Shown here one piece after another: positions 7,664-15,662 of a stretch of DNA of 64,000 nt. The notes under the pieces were generated by a model. It did not search any database. It was not told where the DNA came from and was given only the letters and a program-made list of their open reading frames with translations. Position 1 is the first letter of the stretch, and the number at the start of each line of letters is the position of its first letter. The stretch is taken from the NCBI GenBank assembly GCA_016717595.1, contig JADKFE010000026.1, forward strand, positions 1 through 64,000, in the 5' to 3' direction. The translations under genes and the position numbers were made by a program. The stretch is from Deltaproteobacteria bacterium (GTDB lineage Bacteria > Myxococcota_A > UBA796 > CAJQPC01).

Positions 7664-7713
7664 TCGGATCCATAACTTCTGAGAATGTATATTATGTCAA
7701 ATCATGGATCCGA
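7664..7713. repeat. perfect 10-bp inverted repeat framing the dif site
   Basis: TCGGATCCAT at 7664-7673 and ATGGATCCGA at 7704-7713 are exact reverse complements. They are separated by 30 bases that contain the 28-bp dif core with one spare base on each side. The centre is AT-rich in an otherwise very GC-rich region. The role is unknown; it could bind a protein or form a cruciform next to the recombination site. Confidence 0.85.
7675..7702 (+). other. dif: dif site (XerC/XerD chromosome dimer resolution)
   Basis: The 28 bp divide into an XerC-side arm ACTTCTGAGAA, a centre TGTATA and an XerD-side arm TTATGTCAAAT. The E. coli site has TGTATA and TTATGTTAAAT in the last two parts, so 16 of 17 bases match. 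The left arm begins ACTTC and ends AGAA, like the Bacillus subtilis dif. It is the most AT-rich patch nearby and lies in an intergenic gap. KOPS-like octamers point rightward to its left and leftward to its right (see findings), as expected at the terminus. XerC and XerD would resolve chromosome dimers here under FtsK control. Confidence 0.88.
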
Positions 7714-7743
7714 AGAGATGAGCGCCGCCTGAACCTGAAGCGC

Positions 7744-7772
7744 TGAGGCCGCACCAAGCTGGCGCGGCCTCA
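7744..7772 (-). terminator. possible hairpin terminator
   Basis: TGAGGCCGC and GCGGCCTCA form a 9-bp stem with an 11-base loop, 21 bases past the stop codon of the minus-strand gene ending at 7794. There is no T-run, so it is either a weak intrinsic terminator or a simple mRNA-end hairpin. Confidence 0.4.
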
Positions 7773-7793
7773 GGGTTGTCGTGACCTCAGACC

Positions 7794-9368
7794 TTAAGGC
7801 GGCGTGACCACAACCCGGGCCTCGCCCGCGGTGAAGCTGACGTCTTGGGTGACATCGTAGGTCATGCCCGAGGGCAAGAGCACGCGGAACGTCGTGCGCC
7901 CGGCGCTCATCTGCGCCGTCCCGCCGGCAAAACCCACCTCTTTGGCGCCGACAAACACCCGCGCGCCGCTGGGCCCGAAGAACTTCACGGTGCCCGTGGT
8001 GGCCGCGGGCGGCTTCACCGGGTCAACCGCCGTGGGCGGCGTGCTCGGAGACGTGGCGACGACCTTGAGCGCGAACAGGAGATCCTCGACGCCACCTTTG
8101 GCGTCTACGGAGCGCTCGATCGGCGCGCGGCCTGGCGCCTCGGCCCGCACCCGGTGCACGCCGTTGGCCACGGTAGTCTCGATGTCGCTGCCCGAGCCCA
8201 CCCTCACGTTATCGACAAAAAAGACGGCCTCTGGGGTGCTCGCCGCGAGGCGCAGCCGCGTCGTCGTCGTGGCGACCTGGGGCGTCGTCGGCGGGTTCAC
8301 CGGCTTGGGCGTCTCGGCGGGCACGACCGGCGGCGCGGTGGGCAGCTCCGTGGGCGGCTCAACGGGCGGCTCCGTCGGGATCTCCGTGGGCTCACCCACC
8401 TCGACGGGCGCGACGACCTCAGGGCCCGGCGGGTCTCCGGCGACGGGTGGATTCTGGACCTCATCGCCGCCCATCTCAGAGACCAGGAGCGCGACGCCGC
8501 CGACGCCGATCAACAGCATGAGCGCGAGCAAGATCGTCAGGCCGCGCGGGCGCTCTTCGGGCTGCGGCGGGTGCATCGGCGTGGGCAGCGGCGCCGGGCC
8601 GCTCGCCGCCCCAAACCCGACGGGGTTGTAAGGGGCTGGGCCTTGTCCGTAGTTTTGGGCGGGCGAAGGCCCTTGCGCGTGAGGATAACCGCCCTGGCCC
8701 TGGGGATACCCACCTTGGTTGGGCGAGAAGCCCGCCGGCTGGCCTCTTGGGGGCAGACCAAAGCCGATCGCCGGCCCGTCGTCCTCGTCCTCCATCAGCT
8801 CGTCTACGACGCCGTCGTCTTCGTTGTCCTCTAAGTCCATGCCCGCGCCATAAGGCGCAGGCGGCGGCGCGACGGCGCGAGAGACCGGCGTAGGCAGCGG
8901 CGCGGCGGCCCGCGGCGGCGTCTGGGGCGCCATCGGGCGCGCGGGCTCGGTCACCCGCGCGACGGACGTGGTGCGGGGCGGCAGCGGCAGGTCCGCCGTC
9001 TCCGCGGGCAAGAACCGGCGCACGAGGGGCGGCGGCGGCGGCGCGTTGTCGTCATCCTCATCGGGGATGATCGTTGGATCTGCCCGATCCGACATCGAGC
9101 CGCCGTCCTCGTGGGTCGGCGTCAACGGATCGTCGTCCTCAAACTCCATGTCGGGCAGAAGCGTCGGCGAGGAGCTGCGCGACATCGCCCCGCCGCCGGC
9201 CTGGGCGGCGACGTCTGGCGCACCGGCGCGTAAGCTGGCCAAGGTCGGCGACGCCACGGGCTGCGGTCGCTGGGCCTGGGGCGTCGCGATGACGAGGGGC
9301 TCGCCCTCCGCGAAGCAGAAGTCCACGCGGTCGTGGTAGGTCAGTCCGCAGAGGCTACAGATCTTCAT
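7794..9368 (-). CDS. zinc-ribbon, single-TM protein with PEGA-like extracytoplasmic domains
   Basis: This 524-residue protein begins MKICSLCGLTYHDRVDFC, a zinc-ribbon-like cluster of cysteines. A long low-complexity cytoplasmic region rich in Asp/Glu, Pro and Gly-Tyr repeats follows. One transmembrane helix lies at about residues 277-296 (ILLALMLLIGVGGVALLVSE), then a Pro/Glu/Thr linker. Two beta-rich modules come next (RLRLAASTPEAVFFVDNVRVGSG and TGTVKFFGPSGARVFVGAKEVG) that resemble PEGA carbohydrate-anchoring domains. The overall plan matches the tails of Myxococcota serine/threonine kinases, but there is no kinase domain. I do not recognise a specific function. It starts 168 bases from the acyl-CoA dehydrogenase stop. 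Confidence 0.65.
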   Translation of the reverse strand: MKICSLCGLTYHDRVDFCFAEGEPLVIATPQAQRPQPVASPTLASLRAGAPDVAAQAGGGAMSRSSSPTLLPDMEFEDDDPLTPTHEDGGSMSDRADPTIIPDEDDDNAPPPPPLVRRFLPAETADLPLPPRTTSVARVTEPARPMAPQTPPRAAAPLPTPVSRAVAPPPAPYGAGMDLEDNEDDGVVDELMEDEDDGPAIGFGLPPRGQPAGFSPNQGGYPQGQGGYPHAQGPSPAQNYGQGPAPYNPVGFGAASGPAPLPTPMHPPQPEERPRGLTILLALMLLIGVGGVALLVSEMGGDEVQNPPVAGDPPGPEVVAPVEVGEPTEIPTEPPVEPPTELPTAPPVVPAETPKPVNPPTTPQVATTTTRLRLAASTPEAVFFVDNVRVGSGSDIETTVANGVHRVRAEAPGRAPIERSVDAKGGVEDLLFALKVVATSPSTPPTAVDPVKPPAATTGTVKFFGPSGARVFVGAKEVGFAGGTAQMSAGRTTFRVLLPSGMTYDVTQDVSFTAGEARVVVTPP

Positions 9369-9536
9369 CGTGAACTCGGCTGGCGGACAGCTTCATGGAG
9401 CAGAGTCCGAATGGTACTACAGGGCAGCAGACGACACGCGGACTCGCCGGAGCACGCGCTGCTGAATTATGCCACCGGAGGGGCGCGCTGTGGAGTCCCG
9501 CGCGAGGGAGTCCCGCACGAGGAGCTGGGCGCTTTG

Positions 9537-10682
9537 TCACGCGCCCTCGTACTGGCGCTTGAGGTGGCGCGCGATGACGAGGCGCTGGACCTGGTTCGTG
9601 CCCTCGACGATCTGCATCACCTTGGAGTCGCGCATGTAACGCTCCACGGGGTATTCGCGGGTGTAACCATAGCCGCCGAGCACCTGCACGGCGTCTTGAG
9701 AGACCGCGAGCCCCGCGTCGGTGGCCACACACTTCGCCATCGCCGCGACGTGGGTGTAGACCTCTCCTCGATCACGAAGGCACGCCGCCTTGTGCACCAA
9801 GAGCCGCGCGGTCTCGGTCTTACAAGCCATATCAGCGAGCATAAAGCCGACGGCCTGGAAGTCGATGATCGGCTGCTTGAACTGTTGGCGCTGGCAGGCG
9901 TAGGCCGCCGCGACGTCGAGGCTGGCTTGGCAGATGCCGACGGCGATGGCGCCGATGGTGATGCGCCCCGAGTCGAGCGCGGAGAGCGCGACGCGGAACC
10001 CCTCCCCCTCTTGGCCGATGAGGTTCGCCGCGGGGATTCGGGCGTTCTCTAGGATGATCTCGGCGGTGGGGCTGGCGCGCAGGCCCATCTTCTCTTCTTT
10101 TTTGCCGTAGCTGAGCCCCGGCGTGCCCGCGGGCACCAAGAACGCGCTGATGCCCCGGGGCCCCGGACCGCCGCTGCGCGCCATCACCACGTAGACGTCA
10201 GCGTAGCCGCCGTGGGTGATCCAGAACTTGGTGCCGTTGAGCACCCACTCGTCCCCTTCCCGCTTCGCCGTGGTCGTGAGCGAGGCCGCGTCGGATCCCG
10301 AGCCGGGCTCGGAGAGCGCGAAGGCCCCGAGCAGCTTGCCCGAGGCGAGGCCCGGCATCCAGCGCTCCCGCTGGGCGTCGTCCCCGTACTGGGCGAGGAT
10401 GATCTGGGGCAGGCCGTTCACCGCGACGGTGACCGCGTAAGACGCGGAGACGCGGGCGATCTCCTCCAGCACCAGGGCGTACTCCAGATAGCCGAGGCCT
10501 AAGCCGCCAAAACGCTCCGCCGTAGGGATGCCGCAGAGGCCCGCGTCACCGAGCGCCTCAAACTGGTCTTTGCGGAATCGCTCTGCCTCATCGTCTTCTT
10601 TGAGGGTGCCAGCGAGGATCGACTGAGCGGCGGCGCGGGCCGCCTCCTGCAAGGCGCGCTGGTCATCGCTGAGCGTGAACAT
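9537..10682 (-). CDS. acyl-CoA dehydrogenase
   Basis: This 381-residue FAD enzyme introduces the alpha-beta double bond in acyl-CoA, passing electrons to ETF. It is full length for the short/medium-chain family. Visible marks are the FAD/substrate segment FALSEPGSGSD, the KFWITHGGYAD region, the CQRQQFKQPIIDFQ segment and the C-terminal signature QVLGGYGYTREYPVERYMRD. The catalytic base is predicted as Glu360 in VEGTNQVQ. The chain-length or branched-chain specificity cannot be fixed by eye. It is divergent from the lipoprotein at 10865. Confidence 0.93.
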   Translation of the reverse strand: MFTLSDDQRALQEAARAAAQSILAGTLKEDDEAERFRKDQFEALGDAGLCGIPTAERFGGLGLGYLEYALVLEEIARVSASYAVTVAVNGLPQIILAQYGDDAQRERWMPGLASGKLLGAFALSEPGSGSDAASLTTTAKREGDEWVLNGTKFWITHGGYADVYVVMARSGGPGPRGISAFLVPAGTPGLSYGKKEEKMGLRASPTAEIILENARIPAANLIGQEGEGFRVALSALDSGRITIGAIAVGICQASLDVAAAYACQRQQFKQPIIDFQAVGFMLADMACKTETARLLVHKAACLRDRGEVYTHVAAMAKCVATDAGLAVSQDAVQVLGGYGYTREYPVERYMRDSKVMQIVEGTNQVQRLVIARHLKRQYEGA

Positions 10683-10864
10683 TGGACCTCACCAAGAATT
10701 GAGTCGGCGAAGTCTAACCTGTCGCTCGCGCACTTGGACGCGCTCGCCGTCGCTTTCATCGTCTGATCCCTCCCCACCTTGACAGCCCCGTCGCCGCTCG
10801 GATAAGCGCCGGTCCGTCCGTACACTTCCCTGATGAACAGCCAACTCGGCTGGGAGAAAACACC

Positions 10865-11341
10865 ATGAAGCGGTTCCTCTTCGCCATCGCCGCCATCGCC
10901 GCGGTCGGCACCGGCTGCGCGCTCAAGGGCGCCACCATCCCCGGCGCCCCGATCCCCTTCGCCAAGGCTGACTACACCGTCCTCGGCGCCACGAACGCCG
11001 AGGAGTGCGGCGCCTACATCATCGGCATCGACTTCGGCCACCTCTTCAAGAACGAAGGCGCCGCGATCATGCCGGGCACCTACGCTGTGGACGGCGCCGC
11101 CGGCATGGCCGCTGGCTTCGCCCAGACCGGCGCCCTGACCGCCGAGGGCCGCCGCGCCCTCTACGTCGCCATGGAGAAGATGCCCGAGGCCACCCACCTC
11201 CTGGCCCCCCGCGTCACCATGGAGACCACGGGCATCCCCTTCGGCCCCGTTCCCGGCGCTCGTCCCCTCTTCGGCAAGCGCTGCGCGACGGTTGAGGCCC
11301 ACGGCGTCAAGATCGGCGACAAGCCCACCTCTCAGCAGTGA
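10865..11341 (+). CDS. lipoprotein, possibly TRL-like
   Basis: This 158-residue protein has a clean lipoprotein signal (MKRFLFAIAAIAAVGTGC, lipobox VGTGC). The mature part is Ala/Gly-rich with no TM helix. The general pattern (GAYIIGIDFG, small periplasmic domain) recalls TRL-like lipoproteins, but the match is weak. A GGGAGA ribosome-binding site precedes the ATG by seven bases. It is followed closely by a strong hairpin terminator. Codon use is strongly biased to C-ending codons, suggesting good expression. Confidence 0.7.
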   Translation: MKRFLFAIAAIAAVGTGCALKGATIPGAPIPFAKADYTVLGATNAEECGAYIIGIDFGHLFKNEGAAIMPGTYAVDGAAGMAAGFAQTGALTAEGRRALYVAMEKMPEATHLLAPRVTMETTGIPFGPVPGARPLFGKRCATVEAHGVKIGDKPTSQQ

Positions 11342-11366
11342 TCTGAGCCCCTTCGGGGGGTCAACT

Positions 11367-11400
11367 CGCGGCGCGTCTCCCCTCGGGGCGGCGCGCCGCG
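11367..11400 (+). terminator. intrinsic terminator after the 10865 lipoprotein gene
   Basis: CGCGGCGCG and CGCGCCGCG form a 9-bp GC stem whose loop can itself form a small CCCC/GGGG hairpin, followed by CTCGTTTT. It sits 26 bases past the stop codon, between two convergent genes. A smaller GCCCC-TTC-GGGG hairpin lies just before it. Confidence 0.6.
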
Positions 11401-11420
11401 CTCGTTTTGAGGGCCTCGCC

Positions 11421-12245
11421 TCAGCGGACGACGGCGCCGCGCATCATCTTGAGGATCTTCTCTTCGCTCTGAATGAGCAGATCCTCAAGCTGGCCCTTGT
11501 TCGGCGTGAGCACGTACGGCGAGAGCGACCGCGCCTCCAGGTCACCGTACGAGACGACGCCGCCGGTCTTGGTGTCGTAGATCGTCCAGAACACGCGGAT
11601 TCGGGCGCCTGAGCCAGTGCCCATACGCTGCCCGATGAACCAGCCGCCGTTGTGGCTGTAGTAGAGCACCACCGTCGGCGCGACGACCCAGTCCACGCCG
11701 GCTGGCAGGAGGCTCAGATCCGTGATGGGGGCAGGCTCGAGGTCAAAACGGGGCAGGTTGATGTTGTCGGTGCCATCAGCGGGGTCGGTGCCCCGGCGCA
11801 CGCGGCGGACCGGCGCGGGGATCGGCACGCTGGGCGCAGGGAGCCGCTGGGGCGTGGCCACCTCGCTCAACACCGAGAACAGCGTGGTGTCGAGCCAGGC
11901 GCGCGCGATGGGCTCAAACTCAGCCTCGGCGTTGAGCGTGAACTCTTTGGAGCGAACCGGCAGCCCCGCCTCGTCCGCCTCGCCCTCGGCGCCGTCTACG
12001 CCCGCGTAGACGTAGCCGCCGGAGTGCACGACGTTGCCGATGAACAGCCCCGCGGTGAACGAGTCCATGCCGTCTGGCACGGCGCCGGCCTGCTCAAAGA
12101 GTAAGGTCGAGGGCCAGAGGCCGATGGTCTTCCCGTTGGCCTTGGGCGCGTCGGGAAGATCACGCTCGAACAGGTCTTTTTTCGCGGCGCAGGCGCCGTT
12201 GAGCAGGGCGAGCGCGAGCAACGCGGCGTGGGTGAGGCGGTTCAT
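11421..12245 (-). CDS. putative lipoprotein of unknown function
   Basis: This 274-residue protein has a lipoprotein signal MNRLTHAALLALALLNGAC (lipobox NGAC). The ORF is open further upstream, but ATG 12245 gives the signal peptide, so it is chosen. The mature part contains a conserved-looking core (DWVVAPTVVLYYSHNGGWFIGQ, RVFWTIYDTKTGGVVSYGDLEARS) reminiscent of periplasmic lipoproteins that report stress or assemble surface structures. I cannot assign a family. It lies downstream of the radical-SAM gene on the same strand, 52 bases away. Confidence 0.7.
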   Translation of the reverse strand: MNRLTHAALLALALLNGACAAKKDLFERDLPDAPKANGKTIGLWPSTLLFEQAGAVPDGMDSFTAGLFIGNVVHSGGYVYAGVDGAEGEADEAGLPVRSKEFTLNAEAEFEPIARAWLDTTLFSVLSEVATPQRLPAPSVPIPAPVRRVRRGTDPADGTDNINLPRFDLEPAPITDLSLLPAGVDWVVAPTVVLYYSHNGGWFIGQRMGTGSGARIRVFWTIYDTKTGGVVSYGDLEARSLSPYVLTPNKGQLEDLLIQSEEKILKMMRGAVVR

Positions 12246-12297
12246 CGTGGGGCTCCGAGGATCACGCCGGGATAACCCGGCGCGGCCCCGGACGCCG

Positions 12298-14913
12298 TCA
12301 GAGCTGGGCGGGCCCAAGCTCGATGACCCGGCGGGCCAAGGGCTCACTCACCTGCCCGGCCAACAGCGTGTCACGCTTGAGCACCCGAACCTCACCCTCG
12401 TCGAGCTCCAGAAGCTCGATGAGCTCCTTGGGCTTGAGGAAGCGGGCCTCATGCGCCCGGGTGGTCAGCTCAACCGCCGCGCCGCCTTCTGTCTTGGTGA
12501 CGGTCAACGAGGCGATCATCGGGCGCACGTCTACGGCGCGATCCTCGCGGAAGCGGCGGTGCCCACGCCGGGCCTTCACCGAGCGCTGGATGTCGAGGTT
12601 CTCGGCCTGCAGGATCGCCCAGATGCGCGCCTCGAGCAGCTCCACGTCGGTTGAGGTGAACAAGGTGTAGGAGAAGCCCTCCACCGCCGCCATGAGCGAC
12701 TGGGCGTTCAGCGGCACCTCACGCACGTCGAGCAACAAGAAGCCGTCGGCGAGGGTGCGGCTCAGACGGTCGAAGAGCTCCCGGGGATCGACCTGCTCGC
12801 TGAGCACGATGTCCATCCAGTCGCCCGTAGAGGCCTCGCCGCAGGGCGCCGCCGTGGAGAACGTCACCTTGGGGTGGGCGTGGAAGCCCTGGGAGTACGA
12901 CAGGGGCGCCCGGGCGCGGCGTAAGGTGCGCACCCACGAGTTCATCGCCTCCAGGTGCGACAAGAAGCGCGCGCCGCCGTGGCGGCCGATCCGGAAACGG
13001 AGGCGCTGAACCGACGGCGGCTCGACCACCTCCGTCTTCGGGGGGTTCTCCCAGCCCTTCTCGGCCTTGGCCCCGGCGATGCTGTTGCGCAGCATGCTCG
13101 CGCAGAGCGGGCGCTCGTGGTCGATGACGCCGCACTTGTGGCACTTGGAGTGGCGGCAGTCCTGGGCGTGCTTGAGCACAACCGCGCGCTCCCAGTCCTC
13201 GACGAACCACTCCTTGGGGATGAGGATGTCGATGTGGTCCCAGGGCAGGCGCTCGTCGAGCGCGCGCTCACGCAGGGCCCCGGCGGCGTCGTAGCCGACG
13301 TCCTCGACGGCCTTCATCCAGGCGTCAAAGTTGAGGTGTTCGCTCCAGGCGTCCATCCGCGCGCCGTTTCGCCAGGCGGCCTCGATGAGATCTCCGGCGC
13401 GGCGGTCTCCACGCGAGACGAGGCCCTCCAGGTACGTCTCCCGGGAGTTGTGGCGGCCGAACTTCACGCTGCCGTTGTTGCGGAAGCGCCCCTCCAAGAT
13501 GCGCTGGCGGCGGTCGGTCTCCTCGACGTCGATCTGGGCGGCCCACTGGAACGGCGTGAAGGGCTTGGGCACGAAGGTGGACACGCCGGTGTTCACCCGC
13601 GCCCGGGGGTTGTGCGCCCGACCCGCGCGCACGGTGCGCAGCGTCAAGTCCGCGATGGCCTCGATGTCGTCGTCACGCTCGGTGGGCAGGCCGATCATGA
13701 AGTAGAGCTTCACGTGGCCCCAGCCGCGCTTGAACGCCTCGGCGCTCATGTTGAGCAGATCCTCGTCGGGGATCCACTTGTTGATGAGCGCACGAAGGCG
13801 GGGGCTGGCGGCCTCGGGCGCGAAGGTGAGCCCGGTGCGGCGCACGTCAGCGACGCGGTCGGCGAGATCCACCGAGAACGAGTCCAAGCGCAGGCTGGGC
13901 AAGGAGACGCTCACGCGCTGCTCTTGGGCCCGGGTCACCGCGGTGTCTACGAGCGTGCGCACCTTGGAGTAGTCGCAGGTCGAGAGCGAGACGAGGCTGA
14001 CCTCCTCGTAGCCGGTGTTGGCCAAGGTGCGGGTCATCAGCTCATCGACCTTCTCGATGGTGCGCTCGCGCACGGGCCGCGTGGTCATGCCCGCCTGGCA
14101 GAAGCGGCAGCCTTGGGTGCAGCCGCGCAGCACCTCCAGGCTGATGCGGTCGTGCACCTGCTGGGTGAAGGGCACGATGTAGTCCGTGGGGAAGGTCGCG
14201 CCGTTCAGATCCCGGGTGATTCGTTTGACGATCTTCGGGGCGTCCAAGGCCGGCAAGATCCGGCCGTCGGGCAGAAGCTCCATCGGGTAGAGCGACGGCA
14301 CATACACCCCACGCATCCCGGCGATGCGGGCGAGGCGCGCGGCGCGGTCTAAGCCTTGGGCCTTCATCTCTTTCATGAGCTCGGCGAGCTCGACGATGGC
14401 GTCCTCGCCGTCGCCGATGACGAAGAAGTCCATGAAGGGCGCGAGCGGCTCGGGGTTAAACACCGCCGGGCCGCCGGCGAACACCAGGGGGTGCTCCTCG
14501 CCACGATCTTTGGCGCGGATCGGCACGCCGCCGAGATCGAGGATGTTGAGGATGTTCGTGTAGGTCAGCTCCGACTGCAGGGTGAAGCCCAGGCCATCGA
14601 GGCTGTGCAGCGGATCTTTGGACTCCACGGCGAACAGCGGCAGGCCACGCTCCCGCAGGGCGTGCTCCATGTCTTGGGCCGGGGCGTAGGCGCGCTCACA
14701 CCACACGCCGTCGAGCTTGTTCACGATGGCGTAGAGGATGTGGACGCCGAGGTTCCCGAGGCCCAGATCGTAGAGATCGGGGAAGATGAGCGCCATTCGC
14801 ACGGAGACCGTCGCCGGATCCTTCTGGACGGCGTTGAGCTCGGTGCCAAGGTAGCGGCTGGCCTTCTCGATGCGGGGGAAGATCTCCCGATGGAGGACGT
14901 CGCTGAGGTTCAT
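12298..14913 (-). CDS. B12-binding-type radical SAM protein fused to DUF2344 domain
   Basis: This 871-residue protein joins two families usually found side by side: a TIGR03960-type radical SAM enzyme and the radical-SAM-linked DUF2344 (TIGR03936) protein. The N-terminal third resembles a cobalamin-binding fold. The 4Fe-4S/SAM motif is RGCTQGCRFCQAGM (C-x3-C-x2-C), followed by TFAPEAASPRLRALINK. A cysteine-rich patch (CRHSKCHKCGV) precedes the DUF2344 part, which begins near RLRFRIGRHGGARFLSHLE. ATG 14913, with GGAGG upstream, is chosen over the longer reading. The substrate is unknown; family members are often near RNase G or ribosomal protein genes. Confidence 0.85.
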   Translation of the reverse strand: MNLSDVLHREIFPRIEKASRYLGTELNAVQKDPATVSVRMALIFPDLYDLGLGNLGVHILYAIVNKLDGVWCERAYAPAQDMEHALRERGLPLFAVESKDPLHSLDGLGFTLQSELTYTNILNILDLGGVPIRAKDRGEEHPLVFAGGPAVFNPEPLAPFMDFFVIGDGEDAIVELAELMKEMKAQGLDRAARLARIAGMRGVYVPSLYPMELLPDGRILPALDAPKIVKRITRDLNGATFPTDYIVPFTQQVHDRISLEVLRGCTQGCRFCQAGMTTRPVRERTIEKVDELMTRTLANTGYEEVSLVSLSTCDYSKVRTLVDTAVTRAQEQRVSVSLPSLRLDSFSVDLADRVADVRRTGLTFAPEAASPRLRALINKWIPDEDLLNMSAEAFKRGWGHVKLYFMIGLPTERDDDIEAIADLTLRTVRAGRAHNPRARVNTGVSTFVPKPFTPFQWAAQIDVEETDRRQRILEGRFRNNGSVKFGRHNSRETYLEGLVSRGDRRAGDLIEAAWRNGARMDAWSEHLNFDAWMKAVEDVGYDAAGALRERALDERLPWDHIDILIPKEWFVEDWERAVVLKHAQDCRHSKCHKCGVIDHERPLCASMLRNSIAGAKAEKGWENPPKTEVVEPPSVQRLRFRIGRHGGARFLSHLEAMNSWVRTLRRARAPLSYSQGFHAHPKVTFSTAAPCGEASTGDWMDIVLSEQVDPRELFDRLSRTLADGFLLLDVREVPLNAQSLMAAVEGFSYTLFTSTDVELLEARIWAILQAENLDIQRSVKARRGHRRFREDRAVDVRPMIASLTVTKTEGGAAVELTTRAHEARFLKPKELIELLELDEGEVRVLKRDTLLAGQVSEPLARRVIELGPAQL

Positions 14914-15070
14914 GGAGGCTCCTTCTTCTGGGTCCACCGTCGGGGTGGGCGCGGGCGAGGGGTCATGGTCACCCGGTCCCCGGACCTCCGCAAGCTCGGG
15001 GTGTGTGAAAAGCACCACCTCCCCTGCCCGCTTGGCCTGCCTAGGCGCGCGTCGGTTAAGGGCTCGGCCT

Positions 15071-15649
15071 ATGCTGCGCTTACGCTCCGAGACGTCTCTG
15101 GCCTGGGTTCACCGCGCGATCGGCGCGATGGATGAGATCCTCATCGATCACGCCCACTGCGAGAAGAAGGCGGCGTCCACCGCCATCAACCTCATCTTTC
15201 GTTACCAAGACAAGCCCGCGCTGATGCGCCCGCTCTCGGAGCTCGCCCGGGAGGAGCTTGAGCACTTTGAGCAGGTGCTCGGCGTGATCAGCGCCCGCGG
15301 CGGCGAGTTTGGTCGGCAGACGCCCCCACCCTACGCCGGGGCGCTGCACAAGGCCGTGCGCGGCGAAGAGCCCGCCCGCCTCCTCGACACGCTGTTGTGC
15401 TGCGCGCTCATCGAGGCCCGAAGCTGCGAGCGCATGAAGCTGCTCTCCGAGCACCTCGCCGACGAGGATCTGGCGGCGTTCTACAAGGGTCTGCTCGCCT
15501 GTGAGGCCCGGCATCACCGGGTCTACGTCGAGCTCGCCGTCGAGCTTTTCGGCGATCGGGACGCGGTGCTGAGCCGCCTGGAGGAGCTCGCAGCGCACGA
15601 GGCCCAGGTGCTCGCCGAGCCCCTGCCCATCGCCCGGCTGCACGCCTAG
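15071..15649 (+). CDS. miaE: tRNA-(ms2io6A)-hydroxylase MiaE
   Basis: This 192-residue non-haem diiron hydroxylase modifies A37 of tRNAs reading UNN codons (ms2i6A to ms2io6A). The hallmark DHAHCEKKAASTA segment, the SELAREELEHFEQV helix with the second ExxH pair, and the EARSCERMKLLSEH and CEARHHRVYVELA segments carry the carboxylate and histidine ligands. The length agrees with the family. The start is ATG 15071; the longer ORF upstream runs antisense to the radical-SAM gene. It is divergent from the radical-SAM gene and converges on the phosphoesterase gene. Confidence 0.92.
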   Translation: MLRLRSETSLAWVHRAIGAMDEILIDHAHCEKKAASTAINLIFRYQDKPALMRPLSELAREELEHFEQVLGVISARGGEFGRQTPPPYAGALHKAVRGEEPARLLDTLLCCALIEARSCERMKLLSEHLADEDLAAFYKGLLACEARHHRVYVELAVELFGDRDAVLSRLEELAAHEAQVLAEPLPIARLHA

Positions 15650-15662
15650 ACGGCGGCGAGGC

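Noticed and set aside
7672..7700. A minus-strand sigma-70 promoter with TTGACA for the MopE-type lipoprotein gene
   Set aside because: The TTGACATAATATACATTCTC stretch is the reverse of the dif core; no good -10 lies at 16-18 bases. The dif reading explains all the bases better.
7672..7705. Similarity to loxP (ATAACTTC and ATGTAT segments)
   Set aside because: About two thirds of bases match, but the dif match is far closer and no Cre-like phage genes are nearby.
12955..14352. A 465-codon plus-strand ORF
   Set aside because: It is antisense to the radical-SAM gene, rich in Ala/Arg/Gly/Val/His without domain resemblance, and reflects GC-rich third positions.
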